A DNA stretch of 64,000 nucleotides from Gordionus sp. m RMFG-2023 (GCF_954871325.1 NC_088779.1:29715752-29779751); one strand, 5' to 3'; positions 48,051 to 61,740 are shown, counted from the stretch's first letter. Numbers and translations: made by a program. The notes: a model not told the origin generated them from the letters alone.

Positions 48051-48885
48051 TAATAAAAATCTTTTTCAGTTCTGGGAACCACAAATTTGCCAAATCACTT
48101 AGAATATTAAATTTTTATTAATATAATTATATTTAAACTAATACCTTCAATAATTAGGCCTTCTAAATTTTCAAGATTTGAGTGTTGTGCTTTAACTTGT
48201 GATTACTTAGAGTTCTTTTTATTAACTTCCGATAACATATATGACTGAACGCTTTGGTCTAATTTTACACCTTCCTTTGCCTCACCCTCTAATCCCCCTC
48301 TTACTTTACCCCCCCCCCCCCATATTATTGTAATAAAGCATCCCTAATGATTCCTCATCACTCTTTTCGATTTAAAGAAGATCTCATGAAAGATATCTTA
48401 TCTTATGTGAAAAAATTTCAAGTGTTATTTATAAGCGTCAAATTTGAAAAAAAAATACTATTGTTATTTAACATTTTTAAAGGGGAGGGGTTTATTTCCG
48501 TGGGTTTTACTTCCTATTACCATTTTTTACATATATAACAAACAAATAAATCATTAATGGTACATTGAGCATGAACTCATTCTTTACAGTGAATTACTTA
48601 ATCCACTCATCCTTTCATGCTCTTTGAATATTCCTTCTTGCATATAATTCAAAGCCACTCCTCCTTATTCTTTAGATTTAGGAAACTTTAACTCATATTT
48701 TTTTTTTGCTAAATCATGTGCAAAAATATTTTTATCTAAAAATAAATGATTTTTAAATTAAAATATAAATCAAATCTATGAAAACTAATTATTAAACAGG
48801 TAATTCTAATATAATTAATATCATTAAAAAATGCTCTAACATATTTATAGGGGCGAAATACCCCATAATATTTTTTTGATGCCAG
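48051..48885. other. A+T-rich stretch without genes
   Basis: Contains a C run at about 48309-48320. The open frame at 48347-48538 has no recognisable motif. Confidence 0.4.
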
Positions 48886-49471
48886 CAGCTTCTACATGAC
48901 AGGATTTTTGATGCAAACCCCCTTCAAAAACCCTTGCCTACCCGATTAAAAAAATTTACCATCTTCGGCGACGGTGTCTGACTATTTATTATTATTCACC
49001 TTTTTAATTTATTGATAATCTTTTCAGAGAATTTATCTAGGATAACTTAAATTAATCTATCTCTACTACCAACTATCGATATTTTGTGAATATAAAGAAT
49101 TTATCTTTTAGACAATAAATTCAATTAAAACCTCCATTATTTACAATGAATTAATTATTATGGCATTATGAGCTTGCTGAAATATCTAAACCTTTTAAAT
49201 TACATTTAAAAGGAGAGGAGAAAGTTCAATTTGGAAAACAATGTGTATGATTGTTTGCAATATATAGATTTGGTGGATGAATTGTATTATAATAAATATA
49301 TAATAAAAGTATTAATTTTCACAGAAATAAATTTTGTCCTATTTTATCTCAAAATTTAATAGATAACCCTCCAAAAATTTATCCTACTCCCATTAAAGCA
49401 GCCTACACCCAACCCCCCTCAAAAAAATAGGATGCACACTGTTCCAACCCCTCCCGCTCATGTAGACGCTA
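48886..49471. mobile_element. Non-autonomous element with CTACATGA ends and perfect 8-bp target-site duplication
   Basis: It begins cagcttctacatgacagg and ends ctcatgtagacgcta. Both flanks are gatgccag (48878-48885 and 49472-49479). The 8-bp duplication and CAG start suggest the hAT group. It is 586 bp, has no coding frame, and is a larger relative of the element at 18851-19208. Confidence 0.83.
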
Positions 49472-49479
49472 GATGCCAG

Positions 49480-51424
49480 TGAGTATAGGCTATAAGGGTC
49501 TGATTAGAGCGTCATTTCATCACTAGAAAGGCCTTATTATAAACTTGAGCTCCATCAAAATTCGAAAAGCTCCCTAAACAAAAATTTAAATATACAAATT
49601 TTGAAGTAAAAAATAAAATATTAAATTGATTGGAATTTTAGATTTCGAGCGCCTATTGAGTCCCTGCAAATTGAAAACATTTATAAATTCAATGGGGTTT
49701 TTCGCAAGGAATTACATTTTTGGGATTCTTTCTTTCTCATAGGGAAATTATATCTAACTTAATTTTTAGTCTTTTTAAAAATAAAAAAAAAGACATATTG
49801 TTGCTGACAACCGACAATCATGATGATCAATGTTTAAATAAATATTTTTCTTAAAAAGGAGACAATTCATAAATCAAAATTTTGTGTTTTATGTAATTAA
49901 CCTTTTGCATATATTAAAAAAAAACTATATATTTTTTTTAAAAAATTACAAATTAAGTAGTATAATTTTATATTTTTAACAATGTATTTCGTTAGCGGCA
50001 ACATATCAAAAGTAACATTTAGAGATAATGTTTATAATTCAGATCATTATCTATAAATTTTATTGTTTAGGTTCACTTTCCTTTAGATTGGAATCTACAA
50101 AGGAATTTTAATTTTTGATGCCTTTTTCTTACCTTAATAAATCCTTTAAAATAAATTTATTTATATTTATTAATTATCACTTATGGTAGACAAAACTTAT
50201 ATTTGCGATTTGTTTTGCTTTGTTGATGATATAATATATAACAGCACTGTTTTTAAAATTGGTAGCAAGCAGGCGCTAGTCTAAAAAATATCACAACCAA
50301 TTATATTTTGAAAAAATATATGCCAAGCCAAGGGGATAAATAAAATAGTTCTTCAAAAATAATCCTCAGATTAGGAAATTCGAATAAACAGCAATTTCCC
50401 TCTGTACCTTTAGTTAAACTTGGTTAATTTATGTTGAAAAATACAAAAAAAAGGATGTTATTAATCTAATATGGCTTTCACCTAAATAATTATGTCTAGT
50501 TTTCTGATAATGTTATGGATACATCAAAGGCCATCTAAACTCCCAATGCCGCAGAAATTCCTCTAAGGCTACTTACCTCCTTAAACATAATGAAGCTGGT
50601 AACTTAAGATTTGAATTGATATTCGGTTAGCTTAGCTAAATTTCATAAAAAATATAAGACCAACAGTACGCTTAATTAATTTTTTAAAATTAGATTTCGT
50701 TTCATGGATTAAATTGGTATTACTCCGTAGTCTTGATTGACTATTTAAATCTTACTCTTTGTCATCCCTCTCTCAGTCATGATTAGTTTGATGAGAGAGT
50801 TAATAAATAATTATATAAAATAAATAAATTTGGAGAAGGAGAAAGATTGAAAAGTAAACTATAAGATAAATCCAATTAAAAGTGTTATTATTTGGATTAG
50901 TTTTGATCGACAGCAATCAACAACACTAATACGCTAAGCTAAAGAATGTATTAATAAATACCATAAAACCAATTTAAAGTAAAGGATAATTATTTCACTT
51001 TCTGCTATCGCGATTGTAAATGAGATCCACGGATTTGACCTCCTAATAGATATAAGTGATCAGCATCAGAACTAAATAAAAATTATATATCCGCCAGGCC
51101 TGGGTTTATTTAAATATAGAAAAAAATAAAAAATTCTCTAAATAAAAAGTATTGGCGCCTCTTTTTCTTGCAAGAATTTAAAAAATATATCAATTTATAA
51201 CACAAAATGAAATATAACAATTTATATCGTAAAATTGAATAACATATTTAAAAATTTAAACCCGACTTGGCCAAGTCCGAATTTTTCATCTCTAGTAGAT
51301 ATGTCGAAATTCTTTTATTTCCATAAGAGTTCCCATCTAATTTAATTAGTACGAGGTCTCAAAATTATTTTAAATTAAAAAATTGAAAGATATTTTTTTA
51401 AAAAAATTAATAATCCCACGGCTA
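49480..51424. other. A+T-rich stretch without genes
   Basis: No gene is recognised. At about 51085-51295 a piece is bounded by tccgccaggcctggg on the left and cccgacttggccaagtcc on the right, similar in style to the C/G-rich ends of other elements here; it may be a further small element, but flanks were not resolved. Confidence 0.4.
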
Positions 51425-54042
51425 GGTCATTACAATTTTTTTTTGTTTGTTTATTAAAAAATAAAGTAAATCTAGCCCCTCAACAAAAAAGAAATTTTTA
51501 AAATTTTTTTTTATTTTATTTAAAAAACTGTTTCAGTTTAGAAATAAAATAAATAATATATACGATATTAAAATGAAATACATTTTTATGAACTAATAAA
51601 ATATTAAATAACAATTAAATATATATTGTAAATATATTTTTATTGTTTAATTAGATATTTTAAATTTAATAATAAAATTTAAATTGTTAAACTAAATTTA
51701 GATAGTTTTTAAAATTTTTATTTAATTCCCACATGGATATAAGAAAATTTTTACTAAATAAAGGTATATTTAAATTGATTTAGAAAATTTATGTAATTTG
51801 ATTTAGAAATAACAAAATCCTCAAATGACGATGGTAATGGTATTCACTTTTATAATATCTTTTATTTAAATCTTGCAATTAGAAATACAACCAACATACT
51901 CAGGGAAAACAAATGAGTAAGCTAAAATAAAATCATCAAATGATAATTTTATAATTCTAAATTATCATTTATAAGTTCTCTTAATTTTTTATAATTAGAA
52001 AAATTATGTATTATTAAAGAATCTGAGCTCTCAGTTGATTTGGCTGGAAAATCATCAAATGATGGTATGGTATTTTATAATATAATTGAGTTCTATTTTT
52101 TTATTTGTAAATTATATTTTCATTTGAGTTATTAAAATTTTGCAATGTGCTTTATTTAGTTATAACCCTTTTTTATATGAAAAGCTCATCATTTTGATTA
52201 TTGTAAATTCCCAAATAATCTTTAGATATTACAACATTCACAAGCAGAGTTGGCAGTATTGTGAAAACTTGTATCTTAGATAAAAACAAATAATTTCCTT
52301 CTATGTCTTACCCTGTCTTTTAAATTTGTAATAGATAAATTGAATCTTTATTTAAGATATATTTTTAATAAACTATATTCTTTTCTTGTTGTGCTGCTCA
52401 GGTCTGCTGAACTCTACAATTCACATTGAAATATATATTTTAAAATTTAAAAAAATATAGAAAATGAATGTCCTCAAAAAGATATTTCATTATAACTTAA
52501 AATTTCAGTTTAAAAAATGATAATGAAAAATTGTTGGCTGTGGAAAATATTTGGGCACCTGACAAATGCTATAAATTTCCATTGTCTTTGGATAAAATAA
52601 ATTTAACATTTCAAACATCGTGGCTTAACAAATATAAGTGGCTTGCTTATTCAGCTAATGAAAAGGGAGCTTTTTGTAAAGTGTGCGTCATTTTTTCACC
52701 AAGATATGCTGGACCCGGGTTACAAAAACTCAAAACATTGGTAAGTCAAGTATATACAAGATGGAAAGATGCTCTTGAAAATTTTAATTATCATCAACAA
52801 AATAAATATCATCTCAATTGAGATATCTGATGCTTCCATCTCTATGAATTCAAAAGATATCAATATCTAATGTATTGAATAAAAAAAAATTGATATTGTT
52901 ACAACCAACAGAGCCAGAATAATTATAATAATTGATGCAATCATTTGGCTAGGGAGGCAGGGCTTAGCATTAAGATCTCATAGAGTATCAGCTGGTCCCT
53001 TAACACTTTCATCTTCTCATAATGAAGGAAATTTTAAGGAATTGCTGAAACTTTTATGCAACAATAATGATAATTATATAAAGCTTTTTGAAAGCTCGGC
53101 TAAAAATGCCACCTACCTTAGTCCATGCATTCAAAATGAAATTATATCCATATGCAATAAGTTTATATTGAAAGAAATTTCTACAAAAGAGCATCACCAT
53201 TTTTTAGTGTTCTGGCGGATGAGACATCGGATGTTGGTAACATAGAGCAATTATCCATAGCAATAAGGTTTATTGATATGGAATCAGGTCATTATAAAAT
53301 GAAGGAACTCTTTGTTCAATTTATTGATTTACATGACACTAAATCAGAGACGATAGCCAAAGAAATTTTAGCATCCCTTCAAGATCTAAGTTTAAATCTA
53401 ATGAGAGGCCAGGGATATGATGGAGCTCTCTCAATGAGTGGTCATGTTAATGGAGTGCAGTCAAGAATTAGAGAGCTTTATAGCACCGCTTTATATGTTC
53501 ACTGCAGCTCATATTGCCCTAAATTTGATGATATCGGCATGTGAAATTCGAGACATCCCGAACAGTTTACGTAAATTTTTTTTTAATTTAATTGGAATTT
53601 ATTAGATTTTATTATGTATTATAGATATCTTTTTATAATTTAATATATTTTTCAAAATTTAGAAACAATATCGTCGGTTTGTGACTTTTTCACACCGCCC
53701 AAAAAGAGACAGTTATTTATCCGAACATTTGATGATATTGATTCAAATAATCCAAAAAAAAAAACTAAAACGATTTTGCCCAACTAGGTTTATCGAAAGA
53801 CAACAATCAGTGAGACTCTTCATAGAGTTATATGAAGTTATTTTTGCAGCACTCGAATCCTACGTATCCAGCAAAGAAAAGGATTCCTCAGAAGCTGAAA
53901 ATTTTTTACAGGCGTTACGAAGCCACAATTTTTAATATCAATTCAATGTGTATATTTTTTATTTAATTATACTTATGATTTTAGCAAATTACTGCAAAAA
54001 AATTAATTTGGATTTAAGAGAGGTTATGAATATGGCAAAGGA

Positions 54043-56395
54043 CTCTTTTTTTTCTCTTTAGCTTTCACCTTTTCTGGTGGTAAGCTCCTTCAACATCTCT
54101 CTCCACTTTATGTTGTTATTCATACAATCTCTTTTATCTATTTTATACTTCTTTATATTGGCTCTAACTTTATGGCCCCATTTAAGTTTTGGCCTTCCTC
54201 TCTTACGTTTGCCCATCACTTCCAAACTTTCAACTTTATTTCCTATGTAGTTCATAGGCCTTCTCATTGTGTGCCCATACCACCTAAGTCTGTTTACCAT
54301 TAACTTAGTCTTAATGGGCACTACCTTTAAACTATTTAGTATTCTTGTACTGCGCACCTTCTCATCTCCATAGTTTGTAGACTTCTCTCGTCTGATTCTT
54401 TGGTTGGCCATGTTTTCGAACTATATAGAATAGTTGGTTGTACTATAAAACTGTAGATTTTTCCCTTTAATTTGAGTGGGATTCTTTTGTCAAATAGCAC
54501 TCCAGATAAAGATCTCCACTTTAACCACCCTTGATTAATCTTATTCTTTATCTCTTTTTCTATTGTGCCGTTTGTTTGTATAGTGGAGCCCAAATATTTG
54601 CAGCTTTTAATTGCGGATATCTGCCAATCAATTATATCAATACTCTCCGTTTCATCTCCTCCTATCACCATATACTCCGTCTTTTCTCTATTTACTTTTA
54701 ATCCGTGCGTTTCTAGGATATTTATCCAATTCACTAACCTTTCTTTCATTTCATCCTTGGATTCGGCAAGTATCACAATATCATCTGCAAATATCATATT
54801 CCACGGGACTGTTTGAGGTATAGACTGTGCTAATACATCTATTACTATAATGAAGAGAAGTGGGCTGAGAGCCGACCCTTGATGAACTCCTTCGGCTATT
54901 GTGAAGCCTGCTGAAGTACCTGTTGTGCTACGGACCATTGTTGTATGTCCCATATACATATCCTGTATTATTCTTATATATTTTTCGGGAACTTTTTTGT
55001 GGCGTAGCGCCCACCAGATAAGTTTTCTTGGGATTCTATCGAAGGCCTTTTCTAGATCGAGAAAGACCATGTGTAGCTTTTTGTTCTTTTCTCTGTATTT
55101 TTCACTCATTTGCCTAATTGCATGGATAGCATCGGTTGTTGATCTTCCAGGCATAAAGCCAAACTGTGTCTCTCCTATTTCGATTATATCTCTTAATCTT
55201 TTTTCGTATAGTTTTAGACAGTGTGACATTAGTTTTATGCCCCTGTAATTTTGACAATTGTGTGGATCCCCTTTATTTTTGAAGATAGGAAGTAGATAGC
55301 TCTTCCTCCATTTTTGGGGAACCTCTGATGCATGGTTCCAGTTTTATCTTATTTTGAGTGGATTTATTTGAGATTTGTAAATCCATGATTAGTAGCTTGT
55401 GTTGTGCGGCGATATCTTCTCCTGGGATGACTTTGCAGTCTATTACATCTTTTAATCTTCTGCGAGAGATTAGCATGTAATCTATCTGTGTTTTCCTAGT
55501 ACCACTTTCATATGTTATTAAATGACTGTCTTTTTTCCTATAGTAGGTGTTGGTTAAGGCAAGGTCGAAGGCTTGCGCAAATTTCAGTACGTGCTCTCCT
55601 TCATCATTTCTTTCTCCGTATCCAAAACCACCATGATGCCTTTTGTAGCTATCTCTTGCTTTCCCCACATGCGCATTTAAGTCACCACCAATGACTAGGT
55701 CATCCTTAGGGATTTCCATTACAGCTTCATCAAGGATAGCTCTAAAGTCATCTTTCTCTTCTTCCTTGCAACCCGTTGAGGAGCATACCAATGCAGAGTT
55801 TTATCTTCATTAGTCTATCAGAGATCCTGTTGACTTCTACTACTGAAGAGGTTAGGTCTTGGCTGAGGATGATGCCGACACCGTTCCTATTGCTAACAAG
55901 TCCATTATAGTACAATTTATACCCATCTCCAATCATCAAAGTTTTCTGTCCTTTCCATTTCGTCTCTTGTATACACGCTATATCAACTTTTCTCTTGTTG
56001 AACATTGATGCCAATTCTCTCGTCTTACCTTTAAGCGTCCCAATATTAAAACTTGCCAGTCTTGTCTTCTTTGCTTTAACCTTTACTTTATTTTTTACAG
56101 GATGGAGGTCTACACCCTGCGCGTCGCATGGAGGGAACGCCCTAGCTTTCATATTCATATTTTCATTTGTGTCCTTCATTTGTTTATTGGACAGGTATGC
56201 ACCCGGCTGTCCAGGCCTGTCGGTGACCGGGGTGTCTTCTCTAAGCTCCGAAATTAATCATACCATATGTCTTTACACATCAGTCATCGAAGAAAAACTT
56301 GAAAGTTTTTTATGGTTCTTACCAGGATTGAACCCGCGTCCTTGTTCATACTCGTGTTTCCAAGCCTACATCTTACCCATTAGGCCACCCCGGCG
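54043..56395 (-). mobile_element. RTE-type LINE with 17-bp target-site duplication, internally deleted
   Basis: Minus strand. It opens with a tRNA-like head, then the apurinic endonuclease N-terminal half (56179-55748: SFNIGTLKGKTRELASMF, IQETKWKG) and C-terminal half (55791-55273: VIGGDLNAHVGKARDSYKRH, TRKTQIDYML). A deletion of several hundred bases has removed the linker, compared with the copy at 14.3-16.6 kb. The reverse transcriptase is open at 55229-54336 (QFGFMPGRSTTDAIHAIRQM, FADDIVILAES, HQGSALSPLLF), and the C-terminal part at 54411-54058. The flanks atgaatatggcaaagga (54026-54042 and 56396-56412) are identical, so the insertion is fairly recent. Frames are broken between domains, so it is dead, but sequence quality is high. 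Confidence 0.92.
56318..56395 (-). promoter_or_regulatory. tRNA-like head with A and B boxes at the 5' end of the LINE
   Basis: Reading on the minus strand from the first base after the target duplication, the sequence has TGGCCTAATGG (56377-56387), a perfect fit to the pol III A box TRGYNNARNNG. It then has GGTTCAATCC (56325-56334), which fits the B box GWTCRANNC, with about 42 nt between. The arrangement resembles tRNA-Arg(CCT), although the acceptor and T stems pair poorly and no normal anticodon arm is seen. It is not a functional tRNA gene by this reading. It could be an internal pol III promoter of the LINE or a tRNA piece joined during reverse transcription. Confidence 0.7.
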
Positions 56396-57853
56396 ATGAA
56401 TATGGCAAAGGATATTGTTGAAATATTAACAAATATCAGAGAAAATGTAGATGGAAAATTTCATGATATTTACAAGAAAGTAAAGGAGATCGCTAATTTG
56501 TTTGGGATTTTTTAAACCTAGAGTAGTTTCTAGACAGCCAAATCGCTTAAATATTGATGCCTCTACGATTGAGGATTTTTATAAAATAAATATTTTTATT
56601 CCCCTTATTGACACATTTTTATTTCAATTAAAAGAAATATTTATTAGTCATAATTTTTTTTAAATTTTTCTTTCTTGCCGGTTGAGCCTGAATTGTTGAT
56701 TACACATGAAACGCGAGAGGATATTAAGAAAATCTCAGGGTTTTATTCTGAAGATTTATCAGGATCGTATGATAAGTTACTTTGTGATGTCGAATTTTGG
56801 TATAAAAATCTCGACAGAATAGAGTACTCTTTGAGACCTAAAAATGCTTTGCAGGCTCTTTCCATGTGTAATTGCACTTTAGATTCCCTGCCAAATATCA
56901 AAACATTACTTTTTATTTTAGCTACTTTACCGATTAGTACCTGCACCAATGAAAGGTCTTTTTCAACTTTGAAAAGATTAAAAGCCTAGTTAAGAAATAG
57001 CACCGGTGAAAACCGTTTAAATGGATTAGCCCTTTTAAATATTTATAAGGAGATTATTCTAGATAAAAATTTGATTCTAGATGAATTAGCCAAATCTCAG
57101 AGAAAAGTAGACCGCTCTTTATAAATTCAAATCTATGATTATCATATTTTCTTAGTCATAAAATTTTTATATGCAAAACTTAATTATGATGAATTCTTAG
57201 TCATAATATTTATGTATTTTTAATAAAAGTATTGCTTTTGCAATAAGAAATATTTATAGATTATTTTGTATTAATTATAATTGTTAAATTATATTTTTTA
57301 AAATACCGTACAAGAATTACTTTAATTTTATTGAATTTTATATTTTTTAAATATAGTTATTTACAATAAATTTTTAATATAATAATCTACATAAAAATTT
57401 CTACATTTTAAAATTTATTTTATTGTATATTATCATTAAAATAAATGCATAGTTAAATAAAGAGATTTTATTTATACTAAAGTATTTTAATAATAAATAA
57501 AATCTATATCTAAAATTTAAAAAAGAATTATTTTTTACACTCAATCAGGTATATTGAGTGATCTTAAAAAATGTAAGGTTCGGGGAGCAAATTTTTTTCT
57601 TTCTAAACTATATGGATTAATTTACAATTGACTAAATTTTTAGAATAATGTTTTCAGTGTTCAGTCGCTTATTAATCATAAATTTAGCCAAAATTGTTAC
57701 TAATATTTTTTTTATTCATGCTTGTTACTATAGTGATTAGACACTAATAAAGCACATAATATTGCCAATATTTAAAAGTAGAGTTTTGGGGCTTCGCCCG
57801 CCAAAAAATTTTAAACCCCCCCCCCCCCCCAGGATAAATCCTGGCTACGCCAC

Positions 57854-59690
57854 TGAGCAAGGGCATGAGCTAACAATTTAATTTAAATAAATCACTTTAA
57901 TACTATTCTGAAAAACTAATCAGGCTATATAAAAAAAATATTAAAATTAAATACAAAATAAAATTATAGCGAGCGTTTTTTAATTTTGTAAGATTTTAGG
58001 CCGAAATCGTATTCCAGTCTTATATTACATATATTTTATAATTGATTCCCTAAAAAATATTATACAAGCACAAATAAACTATTAAACGTTTTTGTAAAAT
58101 AATTAAATCAACTTTTTTTTCAGCTATAAGTCAATTCTCATCTTTTATCATATTTTATAAAATAGATCAAAATTTAATTTTTATATGTGGTATTTTTCAA
58201 ATAAAATCATTGTAGTTTTCAATTTTGTGATCAAATAACACAAATATTAGTTCTAGTTAAAAAAAATTGCCCTCCAAAAATTCTCCCCCCCCCAATGGGT
58301 GAAGATAGAATCGAGTTTGAAAGCATTTAATATATTTGGGCCATGGTAATTATCAGATGATGATAATTGAGAAACAACATTCATGCTTATGATAATCTAT
58401 AAAAATAATGATCCATATTATAGGACAGAAATAGTGTGGGGTTAAAAATATGATAAAGGAAACATCTAATTAAAATAACCCTTTGTTCTTAAAAATTCGG
58501 ATTAATATTTTTTATTTTCAAATGAATAAGAATAAGGAGATTTTTATAAATGGAAAGAACGTAAAACATGAAGGCGTTCATCAAAAAAGGAAGGCTCTCA
58601 CGTTTGTCTAAAAGGAACTCTGGTCATCAATTTTTTCAAAAAGATCTTGGTTCATAATAAACGCGTTCCAAATCCAATCTTTGTAGAATTGTTGTCGCAT
58701 GCTATAACTTTCAGATTTTTAGGGATAATTAGAGCCTCATCCAAATTTGCACATAATTATCTAATATTGCTTACTAATTGAGTAAGAAGCTTTAGCAATT
58801 GTGTTTTTCTATAAAACGTTGTTGTTTAAATTGGTGAGGTATTTTTAAATAATCAAGAAAAAATTTGTTTACCAATATGAACGATAACATTTGAAATAAA
58901 TTGTTTGAAGAATACCACAAAACAAAAACGCATCAATTTATAAGCATTAAGATTCAAAATTTTTCTCATCTCTGACTGATGTTAAAATGTAATAATATTT
59001 TTGTAATGCATTCAAAGTGCCAATAACAATAACACTTTTGAACATTCTTTCAATGTATGGATATGAAAGATAATTCAATATTTAAAAAAAAAGGCGAGAC
59101 ATTACATAATGGCCTAGTAAGTCGGATGCCGGACAAAAAAACAGTTAAAAAATAAATTTCCTCTGACAAATATTTTCTTAAATTTTGTTTAGCATCCAAT
59201 TACTTATTTTTAAGTCTAATTATGTTCTATTAAAATTCATTATAAACGTTTGTAAAGTGAAAGAATGGTCACTTATAGAAAAATATAAATAATTTGATGT
59301 GAAATTTTACTGTAAACAGTTTTGCTCTTCTCCCTTCCCCTCCTACTTTCATAAATTAAATTATAATCGAATCTTCAAGGGAATAAAATAAACATTATGT
59401 AACATTTAATAAAAAATGTTATCTAAATATTATTATTTCTCACGCATTATTAAAAAAGAATATTTTAAAAAAATAAATCGATATAATTTTAATTATTGAG
59501 AAATATAAGCGATTCATGTTAAAATTGAAAAAAAAAATCCTATCAACCACAAAACTAATATATAAATGTGTATAATTTCGTAACACAAAAGCAGCCATTT
59601 GAGATTTGATGATGTATAATTAATATTTTAAGGATTTTTCCGGTTATTTATAAATGTTTTTTACATTAAAATTTTTGTAATATATATGTC
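57854..59690. other. A+T-rich stretch without genes
   Basis: No coding frame or RNA gene is recognised. A C run lies at about 58285-58293. Confidence 0.4.
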
Positions 59691-59696
59691 TATAGA

Positions 59697-61740
59697 TGTA
59701 AAATTCCCGGGAAAATTGGTTCAGGGGAAAAAAGGGAAAATTGGGGGAAAAACGGGAAATAACGGAAAATTAAAAAATAACTACTAAATATACTTTAAAC
59801 CTTTCAATTTTTTTTATAGAATAACTTTATTAAATTTGGGGAACTAAGGTAAAATAATATAATTAAACAATAAAGACAAAAATAAATACACTATAAACAT
59901 CATTTTTTGAATAACTTTATTAATTACAAAAAGCATGTATCAGAAATTACATTCAAAATTCTTGGGATGCTAATGAAATAGCATCAATATCTTCATGGGA
60001 TGAAATTGAAATATCATCATTATCACTTGATATTGATAAATCGGAATCTGAACTCTTTTGACGATATCCCGAACTTGATGTATTTGTATGATCCTTTAAA
60101 TGCATGTTATGCCTTATTGATATTAATTTTTCGACTCTTTCATTCTTTATTCTATTTCTCGTTTTTGAATGAATTTTTCCAAATGCTGACCAGACTCTTT
60201 CTGACGAGGCACTTGAGGGTGGTATCGAAAGACATCTTACTGCCACTTGACAAAGGGGTTGATTTGTACACAACCCTTTCCACCATATGAGTTGTTTGGT
60301 TTGGATTGAGCTCTCCCATATGCCAGCTCCTTTATAGAAACCTTGTTTTGAACGATATTCTGCTAAATTACCCATAATTTTTCCAATATCGCAATTAATT
60401 TGGCCTGAAATAATATTTATTATATTTAAAGCTGCTGTTAATTCACGGTCTGTTAATTTCACACCATAATATCGAGGATCCAGAAGATTTGTTGCATAAT
60501 GATATTCTCGGCAACAAAATTTCTTTCGTTTTTTAATATGCATCTTAACACTTTTCAAATCATTTTCATTAAAAATAAAAGTTGATGAATTGAGTTTATC
60601 TTTTATGTTCCAAAATATTTCTGGAACGTCAGATAATACCGCTGAATCCGATTCTACAAATATAATTTTCTTATAAATAAATTCCAAAAAGGTCAGTACA
60701 GACTCTAATGTATCCCAGTATCCTTCTTTGTTAATATAATAAGCCTTCTTTGTTTGTTTGTAAATAAACTAGAAATTGCAATTTCTTGCAAAACTTTCTT
60801 ATTTTTCACAACACTTTTCAACATTATAACAAAACCTCCCCATCTTGTCGGACTTGGAATTTCTAAGGAAGATTTATATCCTTTCAATATTTGCCTTTCT
60901 TTAAAAGTTGCTAATAAAATACCATGAAATTTTATATATTTAATTATTTGCTTGGTTTTTTTGATGATCTTTTCAATAAAAGGTATTTGGCATAAATCTT
61001 TAATAAGCAGATTCAACCCATGTGCGGCACATCCAAAGCATTCAATATATTTATATTTTGCCTTAACAAGACTTCAGGCCTTTTTCATATTCTTTGCAAT
61101 ATCAGTTACTAGTGAGATAAATTTTTGACAACCAATTTCTTCTATTACCTTGATCAACTCAGATGCGATATATTCACCAGTGTGAGCACTGGAACCTGTG
61201 TCAATGGATTAAAAAAAAATTGGTTCTGGAGTCATTATTATAAAATTAATAATGGACTCTCCGCGAATATTTGTCCAGCCATCGCTTATGAGAGTAAAAT
61301 CTTTTAAATTATTGAATTTATTGTTAATAATATTTTTCACTTTAATGTATTCAAAATCTAGTAATGTTTTACTAATTGCATGTCTAGAAGGAATTTTATA
61401 GGCTGGACGCATTAATTTTAAAAAATTGATGAAATATTTATTTTCAACTAAATTAAAAGGGCAATTTGACATAAAAATAGCCAATGCCAAAGCACTGTCA
61501 AGTTGCGTTTGATTTTGTTCGGTTATAGTGTCGAAAAAATTTTTAATTTTAGATGTGCCAGCATTAAAATTATTGGTATTTACTTTAAAAGTATTTAGAA
61601 TGGTTTTATTTATGTTTTTTTGGGATATCATTTTATTAGGATTACTGGAATCTGGTAAACATACTACAACATCCTCTTCAGTAGAATTATTATTATCACG
61701 ATCAACTTCATTAAATTGTATATGAACTAATTAGTTGATA
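59697..61740 (-). mobile_element. hAT transposon with near-full transposase, lightly broken
   Basis: Minus strand. The transposase starts near 61731-61631, after an acidic stretch and a possible splice acceptor. It has LDSALALAIFMSNCPFNLVE and the catalytic-region motif LISDGWTN (about 61280-61300), then CAAHGLNLLIKDLC (about 61000-61040) and SPTRWGG (near 60840). The C-terminal half (60687-59953) includes NLLDPRYYG, and the dimerisation domain SIPPSSASSERVWSAFGKIH ends it, followed by an acidic serine tail. Two frameshifts (near 61209 and near 60735) and one internal stop (near 61078) separate the three open parts. No BED finger exon and no matching right terminus were found. At the 3' side, 59697-59780 has repeats of gggaaaattgg and gggaaaa, likely subterminal repeats. 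Confidence 0.85.

Larger units (their letters stand above)
51425..57853 (+). mobile_element. hAT element (TTF-type finger family), broken, split by a LINE
   Basis: The left part matches 38.6-38.75 kb; the right end is cctggctacgccactg. On the plus strand, 52531-52821 encodes the TTF-type zinc finger (WLAYSANEKGAFCKVCVIF, then KTLVSQVYTRWKDALENF). Pieces of the catalytic region follow: 53042-53245, 53278-53544 (RGQGYDGALSMSGHVNGVQ) and 53681-53935 (CPTRFIERQQSV). After the inserted LINE, 56675-57000 carries the C-terminal dimerisation domain (TLPISTCTNERSFSTLKRLK). Each piece is open but in shifted frames and with stops, so the element is inactive. Without the LINE it would be about 4.1 kb, a normal size for an autonomous hAT. 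It is the fullest copy of this family in the window. Confidence 0.85.

Noticed and set aside
56318-56395. A functional tRNA gene
   Set aside because: The boxes fit, but the acceptor and T stems pair poorly, the anticodon loop is not normal, and the sequence lies flush inside a retrotransposon insertion.
55995-56399. 134-codon open frame on the plus strand
   Set aside because: Antisense to the LINE endonuclease and tRNA-like head.
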